Shown here in pieces: positions 45,292 to 54,268 of a DNA stretch of 64,000 nucleotides. The position numbers and the translations under genes were made by a program. Below the pieces are notes generated by a model. The model saw nothing but the letters and a program-made list of their open reading frames with translations. It had not been told where the DNA came from and did no database searches. This DNA comes from ELB16-189 sp018266435 (GTDB lineage: Bacteria; Bacteroidota; Bacteroidia; Cytophagales; Cyclobacteriaceae): assembly GCA_030123525.1 (NCBI GenBank), contig CP126125.1:434001-498000 (forward strand). Direction: 5' to 3'. Position 1 is the first letter of the stretch. Every line of letters begins with the position of its first letter.

Positions 45292-45906
45292 TTACCTCAG
45301 TCGCTCATCATAGGTTGTGCCCATGGATGTGTTGCTGCCACGCAGTCTGCGCATTACTTCTTTTTTGATCACGTTGAAAACGATCATGTGAATATCTTCG
45401 GCCACTTCCATATCCATCGCCACAGAGTGGATTGAAATATCAGCCAGTGATTTTATTTTTCCTCCAGTATAGCCACAAAATGCGATTGTCTGCACGCCCT
45501 TGTCTTTGGCATATTGCATGGCCTTCACTACGTTAGTCGAATTGCCTGAACCAGAAATACCCACGACCACATCGCCCGGTTTGATGAAATTTTTCAATTG
45601 CTCAATGAAAATATCATCGTATGAAATATCGTTGGCAATGGCCATGAGTGCCGGAAGATTATCAACCAAACTCATCACGCGAAATCTTTTCTCCATTCCA
45701 AACGAAGCTCCTTTTACCAAATCGCCCGTGGCATGGGTGGCCGAAGCTGCACTGCCTCCATTACCAAAAATATAAATAGTGTTTCCGGAGTGATATGCGC
45801 GCAAGAATGACTCTATCACTTTCTCTATCTGTTCGCGATTGAGCTGATCAATAGTATCTTTTACCAGCGAAAGATAATTTTCTATGGTGAGACGGGTGTC
45901 ATTCAT
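45292..45906 (-). CDS. gmhA: Sedoheptulose-7-phosphate isomerase (GmhA-like SIS protein)
   Basis: 204 residues, single SIS domain. Converts sedoheptulose 7-phosphate to D-glycero-D-manno-heptose 7-phosphate, the first step of nucleotide-heptose synthesis. Motifs: IYIFGNGGSAASATHATGDL, GDVVVGISGSGNSTNVVKAM and AEDIHMIVFNVIKKEV. Its start overlaps the stop of hddA by 8 bases, and hddA follows the fusion gene, so it is the last gene of a three-gene heptose operon. Confidence 0.9.
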   Translation of the reverse strand: MNDTRLTIENYLSLVKDTIDQLNREQIEKVIESFLRAYHSGNTIYIFGNGGSAASATHATGDLVKGASFGMEKRFRVMSLVDNLPALMAIANDISYDDIFIEQLKNFIKPGDVVVGISGSGNSTNVVKAMQYAKDKGVQTIAFCGYTGGKIKSLADISIHSVAMDMEVAEDIHMIVFNVIKKEVMRRLRGSNTSMGTTYDERLR

Positions 45907-46882
45907 CTGAGATATGAATTAATTTGGTTCCTTCTTCATCAAATTTAAAATCAAACTTACGAAACGGTTTCAATGCAGCAATTAATTTTTCCTGTTGATG
46001 CAGCGGGCAATAAAATAAAAGAAAACCACCACCGCCAGCGCCCAGCAATTTTCCGCCTAATGCGCCATTCTTCATTGCTGTTTGGTATGCCTCATCAATC
46101 GCCAAGTTGGTGATGCCCGATGCCAATGTTTTCTTCAGCATCCAGTTTTCATGAAGTATTTTTCCAAAGTCATCGAAGCCATTTGTTGTCAGAGCATTTT
46201 TCATTTCATACACCAGCCCCACCATCTGCTTTAGTGATTTGAATTTATCTTCTTTGGTATTGTTTTTATTTTGTTCTGAGAGAATTACAGAAGCGCTGCG
46301 CTGATCTCCTGTATAAAACATTAATAAGTTTTTTTGTAGCTGATCTTGTGCTTCGGGGTTGAGTTTAATCGGATCAACTACCACCGTGCCATTGGGGCGA
46401 AACTCAATCACGTTTAGACCTCCCATGGCTGCAGCATATTGATCTTGCTTACCAATCGGTTCATTGAGTAATTCAATCTCCACCCGACAAGCTTCCCTGG
46501 CCAACTGTTCTTTTGAAAATGATTTATGAAAAAGTACATGAAGATTATGCAGCAGCCCAACAGTAAATGACGATGACGACCCCAGGCCGGTACCGGCCGG
46601 TACATCTGCAATTGAACTGAATTCTAAGCCTCCTTTTACATTAAATTCATCCAACACCGCACGAAGAATAGGATGCTGAAGTTCGCGCGTACCGGTTACC
46701 GTTTCAGTTTTGGAATATTTCACACGGATTTTGTCTTCTTCAAAAAACTTGTGTGACGAGATATACATGTACTTGTTGATGGACGTACTCAGTACTGCTC
46801 CGGCATGCTGCTCATAGAAACTGCGAAGGTCTGAGCCCCCGCCTACAAAACTGATTCGAAAGGGCGTTCGTGTAATGATCAT
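45899..46882 (-). CDS. hddA: D-glycero-alpha-D-manno-heptose-7-phosphate kinase (GHMP family)
   Basis: 327 residues. Phosphorylates heptose 7-phosphate at C1 in the alpha configuration, the GDP-heptose branch (the ADP branch uses HldE). Motifs: MIITRTPFRISFVGGGSDL at the N-terminus, the GHMP glycine-rich loop PAGTGLGSSSSFTVGLL, and the C-terminal GALGGKLLGAGGGGFLLF. The choice of HddA over other GHMP kinases rests on the motif set and on its neighbours gmhA and the GmhB/HddC fusion. Overlaps gmhA by 8 bases; 9 bases from the fusion gene. Confidence 0.9.
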   Translation of the reverse strand: MIITRTPFRISFVGGGSDLRSFYEQHAGAVLSTSINKYMYISSHKFFEEDKIRVKYSKTETVTGTRELQHPILRAVLDEFNVKGGLEFSSIADVPAGTGLGSSSSFTVGLLHNLHVLFHKSFSKEQLAREACRVEIELLNEPIGKQDQYAAAMGGLNVIEFRPNGTVVVDPIKLNPEAQDQLQKNLLMFYTGDQRSASVILSEQNKNNTKEDKFKSLKQMVGLVYEMKNALTTNGFDDFGKILHENWMLKKTLASGITNLAIDEAYQTAMKNGALGGKLLGAGGGGFLLFYCPLHQQEKLIAALKPFRKFDFKFDEEGTKLIHISDE

Positions 46883-46891
46883 GAAAACAAA

Positions 46892-48757
46892 TTAAATGAC
46901 AAGGTCAGCAAATTGTTCGTGCTTCTCAACAATATCATACTCACCTGCTTTTCTATTGAGATAAAGTGTTTCGATGGATTCTGAGTCCATTCCCTTCCAT
47001 CGGTAAAATTCAACAAACCGTTTTTTTTGTTCGCTTGGTTTTATTTGTTTGAACAGGCGAAGGTCTGAAAAGGCTCTCAGTTTTTCATCAGCTAACGCCA
47101 CCACGCCTTCGATCAAAACAATGGATTCATTTTTAAGACGATACGTAGCCGGTATCGCTTCCCAACTGGGATGGGGCGAATACCCCGGCAACTCTACAGT
47201 TTTTCCATGCAGTATTTTTTCTACATCTGCTATCAGTTTGGGCAGTTGAAAACTATCTGCTACAGAAAAAGTTTTTCGTTCTTTACGGTGTAGAATCCAA
47301 TCGTCTAAGTTAATCCGCAGCACCGATTGATTTTCTTTGACAAATCGTTTTAACAAATAAGTAGCCAGCGATGATTTGCCTGACCGCGTGTTACCTGCCA
47401 ACGAAATAACAAAAGGTTTTTTACCTGATTTCTGCACTATTTTTTTTACCTGATCGAAAATCGACCGATAAGGCTCATCAATAATGAAGTCAACCGCATC
47501 GGCCAGGTTTCTGAAAAAATAATCCGGGCGAAGTTTACTGCCAATCATTCCTTTGCCTGTCATTACCCCTACAGTAGTAACCCCTGCTCGAAATCCGGCT
47601 TCAATATCGCGATCGGCATCTCCAATAAAAAAAGACTCATTCAAACCGATATTAAAATCGTTGGCAGCATCAAGCAACATGCCTGGTTTGGGTTTGCGAC
47701 ACTGACAGTCGATTTTATATTTTGAGTTTTCTCCTGCAAATCCTTTGTCAGGATGGTGCGGACAATAATAAATTGCATCGAGTTTGGCATGATCGTGGCC
47801 GAGTACGGTATCGAGCTTGTTGTGGATCACCCGCAGATCTTCTTCTGATATTTTGCCACGAGCTATTACCGATTGGTTGGTGACTACAATGGTAAGGTAA
47901 TTGGAGTCATTAATTTTTTTTACCGCGCTTCCCGAGTAAGGATAGATTGCAAGTTCGCCAACACTTGACACCAGGTGGCTGTCTTCGTTGAGTACACCAT
48001 CGCGGTCTAAAAAAATAGCTTTCTGTTTCCTGATTAAATTCTTTGCTGCAATTCTTCCGGAAAGAAAATCTTCATTTACTTTTTTCAGTCTTTCGGGGGT
48101 ACCCATGTCTTTCAGGTACTCGGTGGTGTTATAGCCAACCATTTTCAGCTGATTAATAATTTTCGGAAAAATGTCTTTACCAAAGTCGGCTTTTATATCC
48201 TTCTTCAGAAAATTAAAAATGGATGGTGCAAAAAGGTAAACTCCCGCATTCACTAAATTTCGGTAATACCTGGCCGGATTGTGTGGCTTTGGATGAAACG
48301 CCACAATTTTCATCTCCTCATCTATTTCGACCAAATCACTGTCATGCGGGTGATCATTGGGGTGAACTACTAACGTACACTCACTTGTTTTTTGGGTATG
48401 GAATCTTTGCAGGCGATGAAGGTCTATATCCACCATGACATCTCCATACAGCAAAATAAAATCGTCTTTGATTTTATTTTCAATTGCTTTCACACCACCT
48501 ACGGTGCCAAGGGGAATCTTTTCTTCATAATAGCTGATCGGAATGCCAAACTTCTCACCATCGGCAAAGAAAGAAATGATCGCCTCTTTTTGATGATTTA
48601 CCAACAAGATAATTTCTGATATTCCAAAATTTTTCAGCCACTCCACTTGATGCTGAAGTAACGGCTTGCCGCCAACCGGCAACATCGGTTTGGGGAGGTC
48701 GGCATTTAAAGAATGCATCCGGGTACCTTGTCCGCCTGCTAAGATTACAGCCTGCAC
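46892..48757 (-). CDS. Three-domain fusion: heptose-1-P guanylyltransferase, heptose-1,7-bisphosphate phosphatase, P-loop kinase
   Basis: 621 residues, GTG start. Residues 1-235 are a sugar-nucleotide transferase (MQAVILAGGQGTRMHSL, LPVGGKPLLQHQVEW, LYGDVMVDID) of the HddC type. Residues 245-425 are a GmhB-like HAD phosphatase with nucleophile Asp251 and Asp253 (FLDRDGVLNED), the zinc loop Cys332, His334, Cys351, Cys353, and FFIGDADRDIEAG. Residues 445-621 are a P-loop kinase of uridine-kinase type: Walker A GNTRSGKSS (455-463), INLDDW (Asp485/486), LIEGVVAL. With hddA and gmhA this would make GDP-D-glycero-alpha-D-manno-heptose. The first two activities catalyse the last two steps. The kinase has no place in the known pathway and its substrate is unknown. 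Confidence 0.87.
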   Translation of the reverse strand: MQAVILAGGQGTRMHSLNADLPKPMLPVGGKPLLQHQVEWLKNFGISEIILLVNHQKEAIISFFADGEKFGIPISYYEEKIPLGTVGGVKAIENKIKDDFILLYGDVMVDIDLHRLQRFHTQKTSECTLVVHPNDHPHDSDLVEIDEEMKIVAFHPKPHNPARYYRNLVNAGVYLFAPSIFNFLKKDIKADFGKDIFPKIINQLKMVGYNTTEYLKDMGTPERLKKVNEDFLSGRIAAKNLIRKQKAIFLDRDGVLNEDSHLVSSVGELAIYPYSGSAVKKINDSNYLTIVVTNQSVIARGKISEEDLRVIHNKLDTVLGHDHAKLDAIYYCPHHPDKGFAGENSKYKIDCQCRKPKPGMLLDAANDFNIGLNESFFIGDADRDIEAGFRAGVTTVGVMTGKGMIGSKLRPDYFFRNLADAVDFIIDEPYRSIFDQVKKIVQKSGKKPFVISLAGNTRSGKSSLATYLLKRFVKENQSVLRINLDDWILHRKERKTFSVADSFQLPKLIADVEKILHGKTVELPGYSPHPSWEAIPATYRLKNESIVLIEGVVALADEKLRAFSDLRLFKQIKPSEQKKRFVEFYRWKGMDSESIETLYLNRKAGEYDIVEKHEQFADLVI

Positions 48758-48771
48758 TTGAATTTTTTCAG

Positions 48772-48779
48772 CAAAAATA
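48772..48779 (-). promoter_or_regulatory. -7 box of the heptose operon
   Basis: On the minus strand TATTTTTG, an exact TAnnTTTG match, ends 14 bases before the GTG start at 48757. The transcript leader would be only about 10 nt, close to leaderless. Confidence 0.55.
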
Positions 48780-48918
48780 GAAAGTATAAAGAGGAAAGCA
48801 TCATCTCAACTATATCCGCCAATGGGCTAATAATTTCGGTCATCTTGGGTTTTAGCGCCAAATAAAATTTTTATAAAAGCCTAATTACACCTGTTTATTT
48901 TGCTTATCAGATTAAAAA

Positions 48919-48950
48919 TTGGAATAATCGCTTTTTCTTAAATAAATTTG
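48919..48950 (+). promoter_or_regulatory. Promoter of the SPOR/OmpA-like gene
   Basis: TTGG (48919-48922) and TAAATTTG (48943-48950) are separated by 20 bases, a good Bacteroidota -33/-7 pair. The leader to ATG 49057 is about 100 nt. The rest of the 300-base gap (48758-49056) holds no gene I can support. Confidence 0.65.
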
Positions 48951-49056
48951 ACCAAACCAAACGCAAACCTTACATGAAGTGGTCTCTCGGATTATTTATA
49001 CCCGACAAGGTAGCCCGGCCACATCTCTTAACCTTCAATTTCAAAACAACAGACCG

Positions 49057-50313
49057 ATGAAAAAAATCTACAGTTGTGCTTTATCCTTATTTTTCATTTT
49101 GCTCACGATTGCTGCAAAATCACAAGAAAACACCCTGCCCAAAGGAAACTACATTGTAGTAGCGGCCTTCTTTTCCAACCAAAAAGATTATGCCGAGCGG
49201 TATTCTACCAAGTTAAATGAGAGCGGACTTCATACCTCATATGGTCTGGATGAAGCTCGCAAATTCTATTACGTGTATTTAGATCAGTATCCTGATTTCA
49301 AAGAATCTGTAGAGCAAATGCTGAAAATCAGGGAAGAAGGAAAATTTGTAGAAGCTTGGGTAAGGGTGATCAAAGTTGGCGCTCAGCATACCGACCCAAT
49401 TTTTTCTGAAAAAGAGCCAACCCAAACTGTAACCGCCAAACAAAATCCAGTGGTCACGCCTAAAACGGCCGAGCCGGTAAAGGTTGAACCTGTTAAAACT
49501 GAAGAACCTAAAGAAGAAGAGGTGAAACCGGCACCACAGATTGTTACTGAAGTGGTGGAAAACCCAAAAGCAAAACCCGTTTATATTCCTCAGACATTAA
49601 ACAATACACAAGTTTTTTTAAGCCTCTATAATGCTCAAAACAATCAAGTGCTGGATGGCGAAGTGGAAGTAATTGATACCGAACGGAGCCGACTCATCAC
49701 CAAAGTGAAAGGTAACACCTACCTCAGTTTACCTAACCCGGGAACAAAGAGTGGGCAACTTACTTTAATCTCAACTGTTTTCGGATTCAGAAAAGAACAG
49801 TTAGATATCAATTATAAAAATACGGAAGCTGACACGCTAAAGCCTCACGTTGCATTGGTAGGGAATTATTACATGATTAATTTCGGATTGTCAAGAATAC
49901 ACAAAGGAGACATATCCACCCTGTACAACGTGTATTTTTACAACGATGCAGCCATTATGCTACCCGATTCGAAGTATCAACTCAACAGTTTGCTGCAGTT
50001 GATGAATGAGAAACCAACCATGAAAATAACTTTACATGGGCACACCAATGGAAATGGCCGGGGAAAAATCATTTATATGGGGCCGAGTCATGATTTCTTT
50101 GCGCTCACCAAAGATGTAAAAACAGAAACCGGGTCAGCCAAAGAATTATCTGAGGCTAGAGCCGAGGTAATCCGAGAGTGGTTATTGGCACAGGGTATCT
50201 CCGACTCAAGGGTTAGTGTGAAAGGATGGGGCGGCAGCCGCATGATTCACGACAAAAACAGCGTTCATGCCCGCAAAAACATAAGGGTGGATGTGGAAGT
50301 TGTTGACGAATGA
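49057..50313 (+). CDS. Exported SPOR-like and OmpA-like domain protein
   Basis: 418 residues from ATG 49057 (MKKIYSCALSLFFILLTIAA); upstream in-frame codons from 48979 lack a signal peptide. After the signal peptide (1-22) comes a SPOR-like domain (about 30-105: NYIVVAAFFSNQKDYAERY...KFYYVYLDQYPDF). A Pro/Glu/Lys/Val linker follows (about 120-175), then a beta domain, then an OmpA-type peptidoglycan-binding domain (LHGHTNGNGRGKII...LSEARAEVIREWLLAQGI...RVSVKGWGGS...RKNIRVDVEV). It probably links outer membrane and cell wall. Family role is inferred; it might belong to the gliding/type IX machinery, but nothing here proves it. Confidence 0.82.
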   Translation: MKKIYSCALSLFFILLTIAAKSQENTLPKGNYIVVAAFFSNQKDYAERYSTKLNESGLHTSYGLDEARKFYYVYLDQYPDFKESVEQMLKIREEGKFVEAWVRVIKVGAQHTDPIFSEKEPTQTVTAKQNPVVTPKTAEPVKVEPVKTEEPKEEEVKPAPQIVTEVVENPKAKPVYIPQTLNNTQVFLSLYNAQNNQVLDGEVEVIDTERSRLITKVKGNTYLSLPNPGTKSGQLTLISTVFGFRKEQLDINYKNTEADTLKPHVALVGNYYMINFGLSRIHKGDISTLYNVYFYNDAAIMLPDSKYQLNSLLQLMNEKPTMKITLHGHTNGNGRGKIIYMGPSHDFFALTKDVKTETGSAKELSEARAEVIREWLLAQGISDSRVSVKGWGGSRMIHDKNSVHARKNIRVDVEVVDE

Positions 50314-50418
50314 GTATTGCTGGATTATAAAATCAAAAACAGTATATAGAAGTAATTCATTAATCCGAATTAAGCCAACTCGTGCGGCTTGTGAGGGTAG
50401 CGGGCTATAAAAAACAGT

Positions 50419-52641
50419 TCAGGTTAGCTTATCGCCTACCCGATCAAACCGGCTCACCTGCACCACACCCTCTACTTTCTCGAGCTTGCTGATGAGCATC
50501 TCTAAATGCCGTGTATCATTTACATAAAGCATGATCTCTCCATTGAAAATGCCGTGATCTGTATTAAAGGCAAGCGAACTCATATTAACCTTCAGTTCTT
50601 CGGAAATTACTTTGCTCACATCGTTGATAAGCCCCACGCGGTCAGTGCCTATTACTCTGAGCCCGGTAAGGAAGGATAACTCATGCTGGCTGGTCCACTT
50701 GGCTTTAATAACTCGGTTGCCGTGGTTAGCCAAGAGTTCCGGAGCATTGGGGCAATTGGCGCGGTGGATTTTTATTCCTTCGCTTACCGTCACAAAGCCA
50801 AAAACATCATCGCCCGGTATAGGTGAGCAGCACTTGGCCAGTTTATAATCTACCACATCCATGTCTTCACCAATCAGCAATGTATCTTCTTCGTGTTTCT
50901 TTTTTATTTCCTGTTCCACGGCTTTGGCATCGGCCAATTCTGATGCCGTTTGTTTTTTAATAGGAGCCGTAGGTTTGTACTCCTGAAATTTTTTCAGGTC
51001 AGTAGCAGTGATGATGCCTTTGCCAATCTTATACAGTAGTTCCAATTGCGAGCTCACTTTAAAGAAGTCGCGCAGGCGCTCGTACAATCGGCTGTTTATT
51101 TCTGTTTTATTCTGCCGCATTTTGCGGGTCAAAATTTCTTTGCCTTCTTCGGCTACTTTGCGCCTGTCTTCTTTCAGCAAATCTTTAATCTTTGTCTTAG
51201 CCTTGGTACTGGTAACAAACCTCAGCCAATCTTCATTGGGTTTTTGTTTTGATGAGGTAAGGATTTCAATCTGATCACCATTTTTTAATACGTGATTGAT
51301 TGGTACTAACTTTTGATTGATTTTGGCACCGATGCATTTCGCGCCAATATCGGTGTGAATTTCAAAGGCAAAGTCAAGGGCGGTGGCCCCGGTGGGCATG
51401 GTTTTCAATTCTCCTCTCGGAGTAAAGACAAAGATTTCATCGCTAAACAGGTTACCTCTAAAATCATCTACAAACTCAAGGGCTGACAGGTCTTGCTTCT
51501 CCAGTGTTTCGCGCACGCGCACCACCCACTTCTCCAGATTCGATTCATACTTGGCTGTATTGTCTTTGTATTTCCAGTGGGCGGCATATCCTTTTTCAGC
51601 AATCTCATCCATGCGTTTGGTGCGGATCTGCACCTCTACCCAGTGACCATTTTTGGCCATTACCGTGGTGTGCAGTGATTCATACCCGTTGCCTTTGGGT
51701 GTACTGATCCAGTCACGCAGCCGGTCAGGATTGGGCGTGTAATGATCGGTTACGATGGAGTACACCTGCCAACAATACGATTTTTCCTGCTCGAGCGGTG
51801 CATCCAGTATAATCCGTATGGCAAACAAATCATACACCTCTTCAAAGGGTATGTTTTGCTTTTTCATCTTATTAAAAATGGAATAGATTGACTTAGGCCG
51901 GCTTTTGATCTCGTATCCGATTTTTAACCCATCAATTTCTTCTTTGACCGGCAGTACAAATTGTTTGATGAAACGGCTGCGTGATGCTCGGGTTTCGTCA
52001 ATTTTATTGGCAATATCGCGGTAGGAGTTAAAGTCGGTGAAGCGCAGGTATAAGTCTTCCAACTCAGTTTTGATGGCATTCAGGCCAAGGCGGTGAGCCA
52101 GCGGGGCATAGAGGTAAATTGTTTCGTTTGATACGCGCAACTGCTTGTTGCGTGGCATGCTTTCGAGGGTGCGCATGTTGTGCAGGCGGTCGGCCAGTTT
52201 GATCAAGATCACCCGCACGTCTTCGCTGAGCGTGAAGAGCATTTTGCGAAAATTTTCTGCCTGAGCAGAGGTGCCGTATTCAAACACGCCTCTGATTTTA
52301 GTGAGGCCGTCTACTATCTTGGATACTTTTTTTCCAAAAATGCGCTCAATATCAATCAACTGGATGTCGGTATCTTCCACCACATCGTGCAGCAAGGCTG
52401 CAATAATGGAGGTAGTGCCCAGTCCTATTTCATCCACACAAATTTCAGCCACGCTCAATGGATGGAAAATGTAGGGCTCGCCCGATTTTCTACGCATGTT
52501 TTTATGCGCCTCAAGGGCTATGGTAAAGGCTCGTTTGATCAGCTTGGCATCGTCATCTTTCAGCATCGGCTTGGCCAGCCTCAGCAACCTGCGGTAACGG
52601 GCAATGATCTCCTTTTTCTCAATAGCTTCGTCTATGACCAT
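50419..52641 (-). CDS. rsh: Bifunctional (p)ppGpp synthetase/hydrolase (RelA/SpoT homologue)
   Basis: 740 residues. Makes and degrades the stringent-response alarmone. The N-terminal HD hydrolase domain is intact (HPLSVAEI, ALLHDVVEDTD with His85-Asp86). The synthetase domain has EEVYDLFAIRIIL, DWISTPKGNGYESLHTTV and EVQIRTKRMDEIAEKGYAAHW. A TGS domain (FTPRGELKTMPTGATALDFAFEIH), a zinc-finger-like helical part with CCSPIPGDDVFGFVT, and a C-terminal ACT domain follow. Both catalytic halves look functional, so it is probably the single long RSH of the genome. It is divergent from the tRNA-Leu gene. Confidence 0.96.
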   Translation of the reverse strand: MVIDEAIEKKEIIARYRRLLRLAKPMLKDDDAKLIKRAFTIALEAHKNMRRKSGEPYIFHPLSVAEICVDEIGLGTTSIIAALLHDVVEDTDIQLIDIERIFGKKVSKIVDGLTKIRGVFEYGTSAQAENFRKMLFTLSEDVRVILIKLADRLHNMRTLESMPRNKQLRVSNETIYLYAPLAHRLGLNAIKTELEDLYLRFTDFNSYRDIANKIDETRASRSRFIKQFVLPVKEEIDGLKIGYEIKSRPKSIYSIFNKMKKQNIPFEEVYDLFAIRIILDAPLEQEKSYCWQVYSIVTDHYTPNPDRLRDWISTPKGNGYESLHTTVMAKNGHWVEVQIRTKRMDEIAEKGYAAHWKYKDNTAKYESNLEKWVVRVRETLEKQDLSALEFVDDFRGNLFSDEIFVFTPRGELKTMPTGATALDFAFEIHTDIGAKCIGAKINQKLVPINHVLKNGDQIEILTSSKQKPNEDWLRFVTSTKAKTKIKDLLKEDRRKVAEEGKEILTRKMRQNKTEINSRLYERLRDFFKVSSQLELLYKIGKGIITATDLKKFQEYKPTAPIKKQTASELADAKAVEQEIKKKHEEDTLLIGEDMDVVDYKLAKCCSPIPGDDVFGFVTVSEGIKIHRANCPNAPELLANHGNRVIKAKWTSQHELSFLTGLRVIGTDRVGLINDVSKVISEELKVNMSSLAFNTDHGIFNGEIMLYVNDTRHLEMLISKLEKVEGVVQVSRFDRVGDKLT

Positions 52642-52703
52642 TTTTCTGGTTTATATGCCAGGTCCGATTTAGCAATTTAGCTTTAATAATAACGAATAAT
52701 CCC

Positions 52704-52711
52704 TAAATTTG
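52704..52711 (+). promoter_or_regulatory. -7 box upstream of tRNA-Leu
   Basis: TAAATTTG, an exact TAnnTTTG match 29 bases before the tRNA gene. The same transcript could continue into tig, about 96 bases beyond the tRNA. Confidence 0.55.
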
Positions 52712-52740
52712 CGCTCCCTTTTTGAAAAAAGGAGGTTTAA

Positions 52741-52822
52741 GCGCATGTGGCGTAATTGGTAGCCGTGCCAGACTTAGGATCTGGTGCCGAAAGGCGTGGG
52801 GGTTCGAGTCCCTCCATGCGCA
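52741..52822 (+). tRNA. tRNA-Leu (anticodon UAG)
   Basis: 82 bases without an encoded CCA. The acceptor stem GCGCATG pairs with CATGCGC (52815-52821), followed by discriminator A. The D-arm has AATTGGTAG. The anticodon stem CCAGA/TCTGG encloses the loop CTTAGGA, so the anticodon is TAG (reads CUN, chiefly CUA). The variable arm TGCCGAAAGGCG is long, as expected for a class II tRNA, and the T-arm is GGGGGTTCGAGTCCCTC. Confidence 0.96.
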
Positions 52823-52918
52823 CAACTTAAAACCCGGGTTCTGGCCTCTGGCCATTGGTTGGCAAAATTTTTCGCCAAGTACCCGATAGCAATTAGTCAG
52901 TAAACTAAATACAAACAA

Positions 52919-54268
52919 GTGAACATTACATTAGACAAAAAAAGCGCAACGGATGGGTTAATCAAAATTCAACTGACTGAAAGCGATTACCAGAAGAAAG
53001 TTGAAGAAAAAGTAAGAGACTACTCGCGTAAAGCCAATATCAATGGCTTTCGTCAAGGCAAAGTGCCTTTGGGTGTTATCAAAAAAATGTTTGGCAAAGG
53101 CATTTTAGTAGATGAGGTCAACCACCTCATTTCACACTCGGTCTCCGATTATATCCGCGACAATAAATTACGTGTGTTGGGCGATCCGCTTCCCAATGAA
53201 GAAAAAGCACGAACCATTGACTGGGACATTCAAAAAGATTTTGAATTTGAATTTCAGATAGGCATGGTAGAGGATTTTGCAATTGACCTTTCTAAAAAAG
53301 TAAAGATTACCTCCCACCAGATTGACGTGGATCAAAAAACCATAGACGAAACGTTGGAAGATATTAAAAGAAGATTTGGCAAACGCTCTAACCCTGATGT
53401 AAGCAAAGCCGGAGACAATCTGTTTGGTGAGGTTTCCAAAAAAGGAAGTGACGAAAAACAAGGCTCGTACATCCGCATCAGCCTGGTAGAAAAATCACAA
53501 CAGAAAAAATTCATTGGTTTGAAGAAAGATGATACCGTTGAATTTGACGTGGAAAAAACCCTGACCGATGCATCGGCCCTTTCTCAACTTTTAAACGTAG
53601 ATGAATCAGAAGCCAAAAAAGCAACCGGCACTTATGTTTTTAAAGTAACCAATGTGAGCCGCGTTGAGCCGGCCGAAATCAACCAGGAATTATTTGATCA
53701 GGTTTTCGGAAAAGATATCGTGAAAAGCGAAGAAGAGTTTTTGAATAAAATCAAAGAAACTATTTCTGGCAACTATGCCCGCGAAACCCAACACTTGTTG
53801 GAACATGAAATCCAACACTACTACGTTGATCACACAAAAATCAATATGCCCGAAGGTTTTTTGAAAACCTGGCTGAAGACAACCAGCAGCGGAGAGGTAA
53901 CAGATGAAGTATTGGAAAAAGAATTTAACAGCTACCGCGATGGATTAAAATGGGATCTGGTAAAGAATAAAATTACTGAAGATCATGCCATCAAAGTAGA
54001 AGAAATTGAAGTGCGTGAAAAAGCCAAACAACTGATTGCAGAGCAGTTTGGCGGGCCGGCCATTGCCGAGCAACTGGGCGATAAGTTTGATGGGCTTGTA
54101 ATGAATTACCTGGCCGGAAAAGATGGAAAAGGTGAAAACTATCTGCGCACCTACGACCAACTGCGTCATGAAAAAATCATGAACCTGATCAAAGAAAATA
54201 TTACGATAACTGAGAAAAAGGTAAGCTTGGACGAGTTTAAAAAACTAGCTGAGTCACACCGTCATTAA
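52919..54268 (+). CDS. tig: Trigger factor (ribosome-associated chaperone)
   Basis: 449 residues, GTG start (MNITLDKKSATDGLIKIQL). The N-terminal ribosome-binding domain has NINGFRQGKVPLGVIKKMFG, a form of the trigger-factor signature. The central domain (about 150-245) is the peptidyl-prolyl-isomerase-like region, with sequence far from E. coli. The C-terminal helical arms (from about 260) have FDQVFGKDIVKSEEEF and MPEGFLKTWLKTT. Trigger factor catches nascent chains at the exit tunnel. clpP and clpX follow on the same strand, a widespread order, though here a 436-base gap intervenes. Confidence 0.93.
   Translation: MNITLDKKSATDGLIKIQLTESDYQKKVEEKVRDYSRKANINGFRQGKVPLGVIKKMFGKGILVDEVNHLISHSVSDYIRDNKLRVLGDPLPNEEKARTIDWDIQKDFEFEFQIGMVEDFAIDLSKKVKITSHQIDVDQKTIDETLEDIKRRFGKRSNPDVSKAGDNLFGEVSKKGSDEKQGSYIRISLVEKSQQKKFIGLKKDDTVEFDVEKTLTDASALSQLLNVDESEAKKATGTYVFKVTNVSRVEPAEINQELFDQVFGKDIVKSEEEFLNKIKETISGNYARETQHLLEHEIQHYYVDHTKINMPEGFLKTWLKTTSSGEVTDEVLEKEFNSYRDGLKWDLVKNKITEDHAIKVEEIEVREKAKQLIAEQFGGPAIAEQLGDKFDGLVMNYLAGKDGKGENYLRTYDQLRHEKIMNLIKENITITEKKVSLDEFKKLAESHRH

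Noticed and set aside
52703..52918. A 71-codon minus-strand frame over the tRNA-Leu gene
   Set aside because: It is antisense to a structurally clear tRNA and has no supporting feature.
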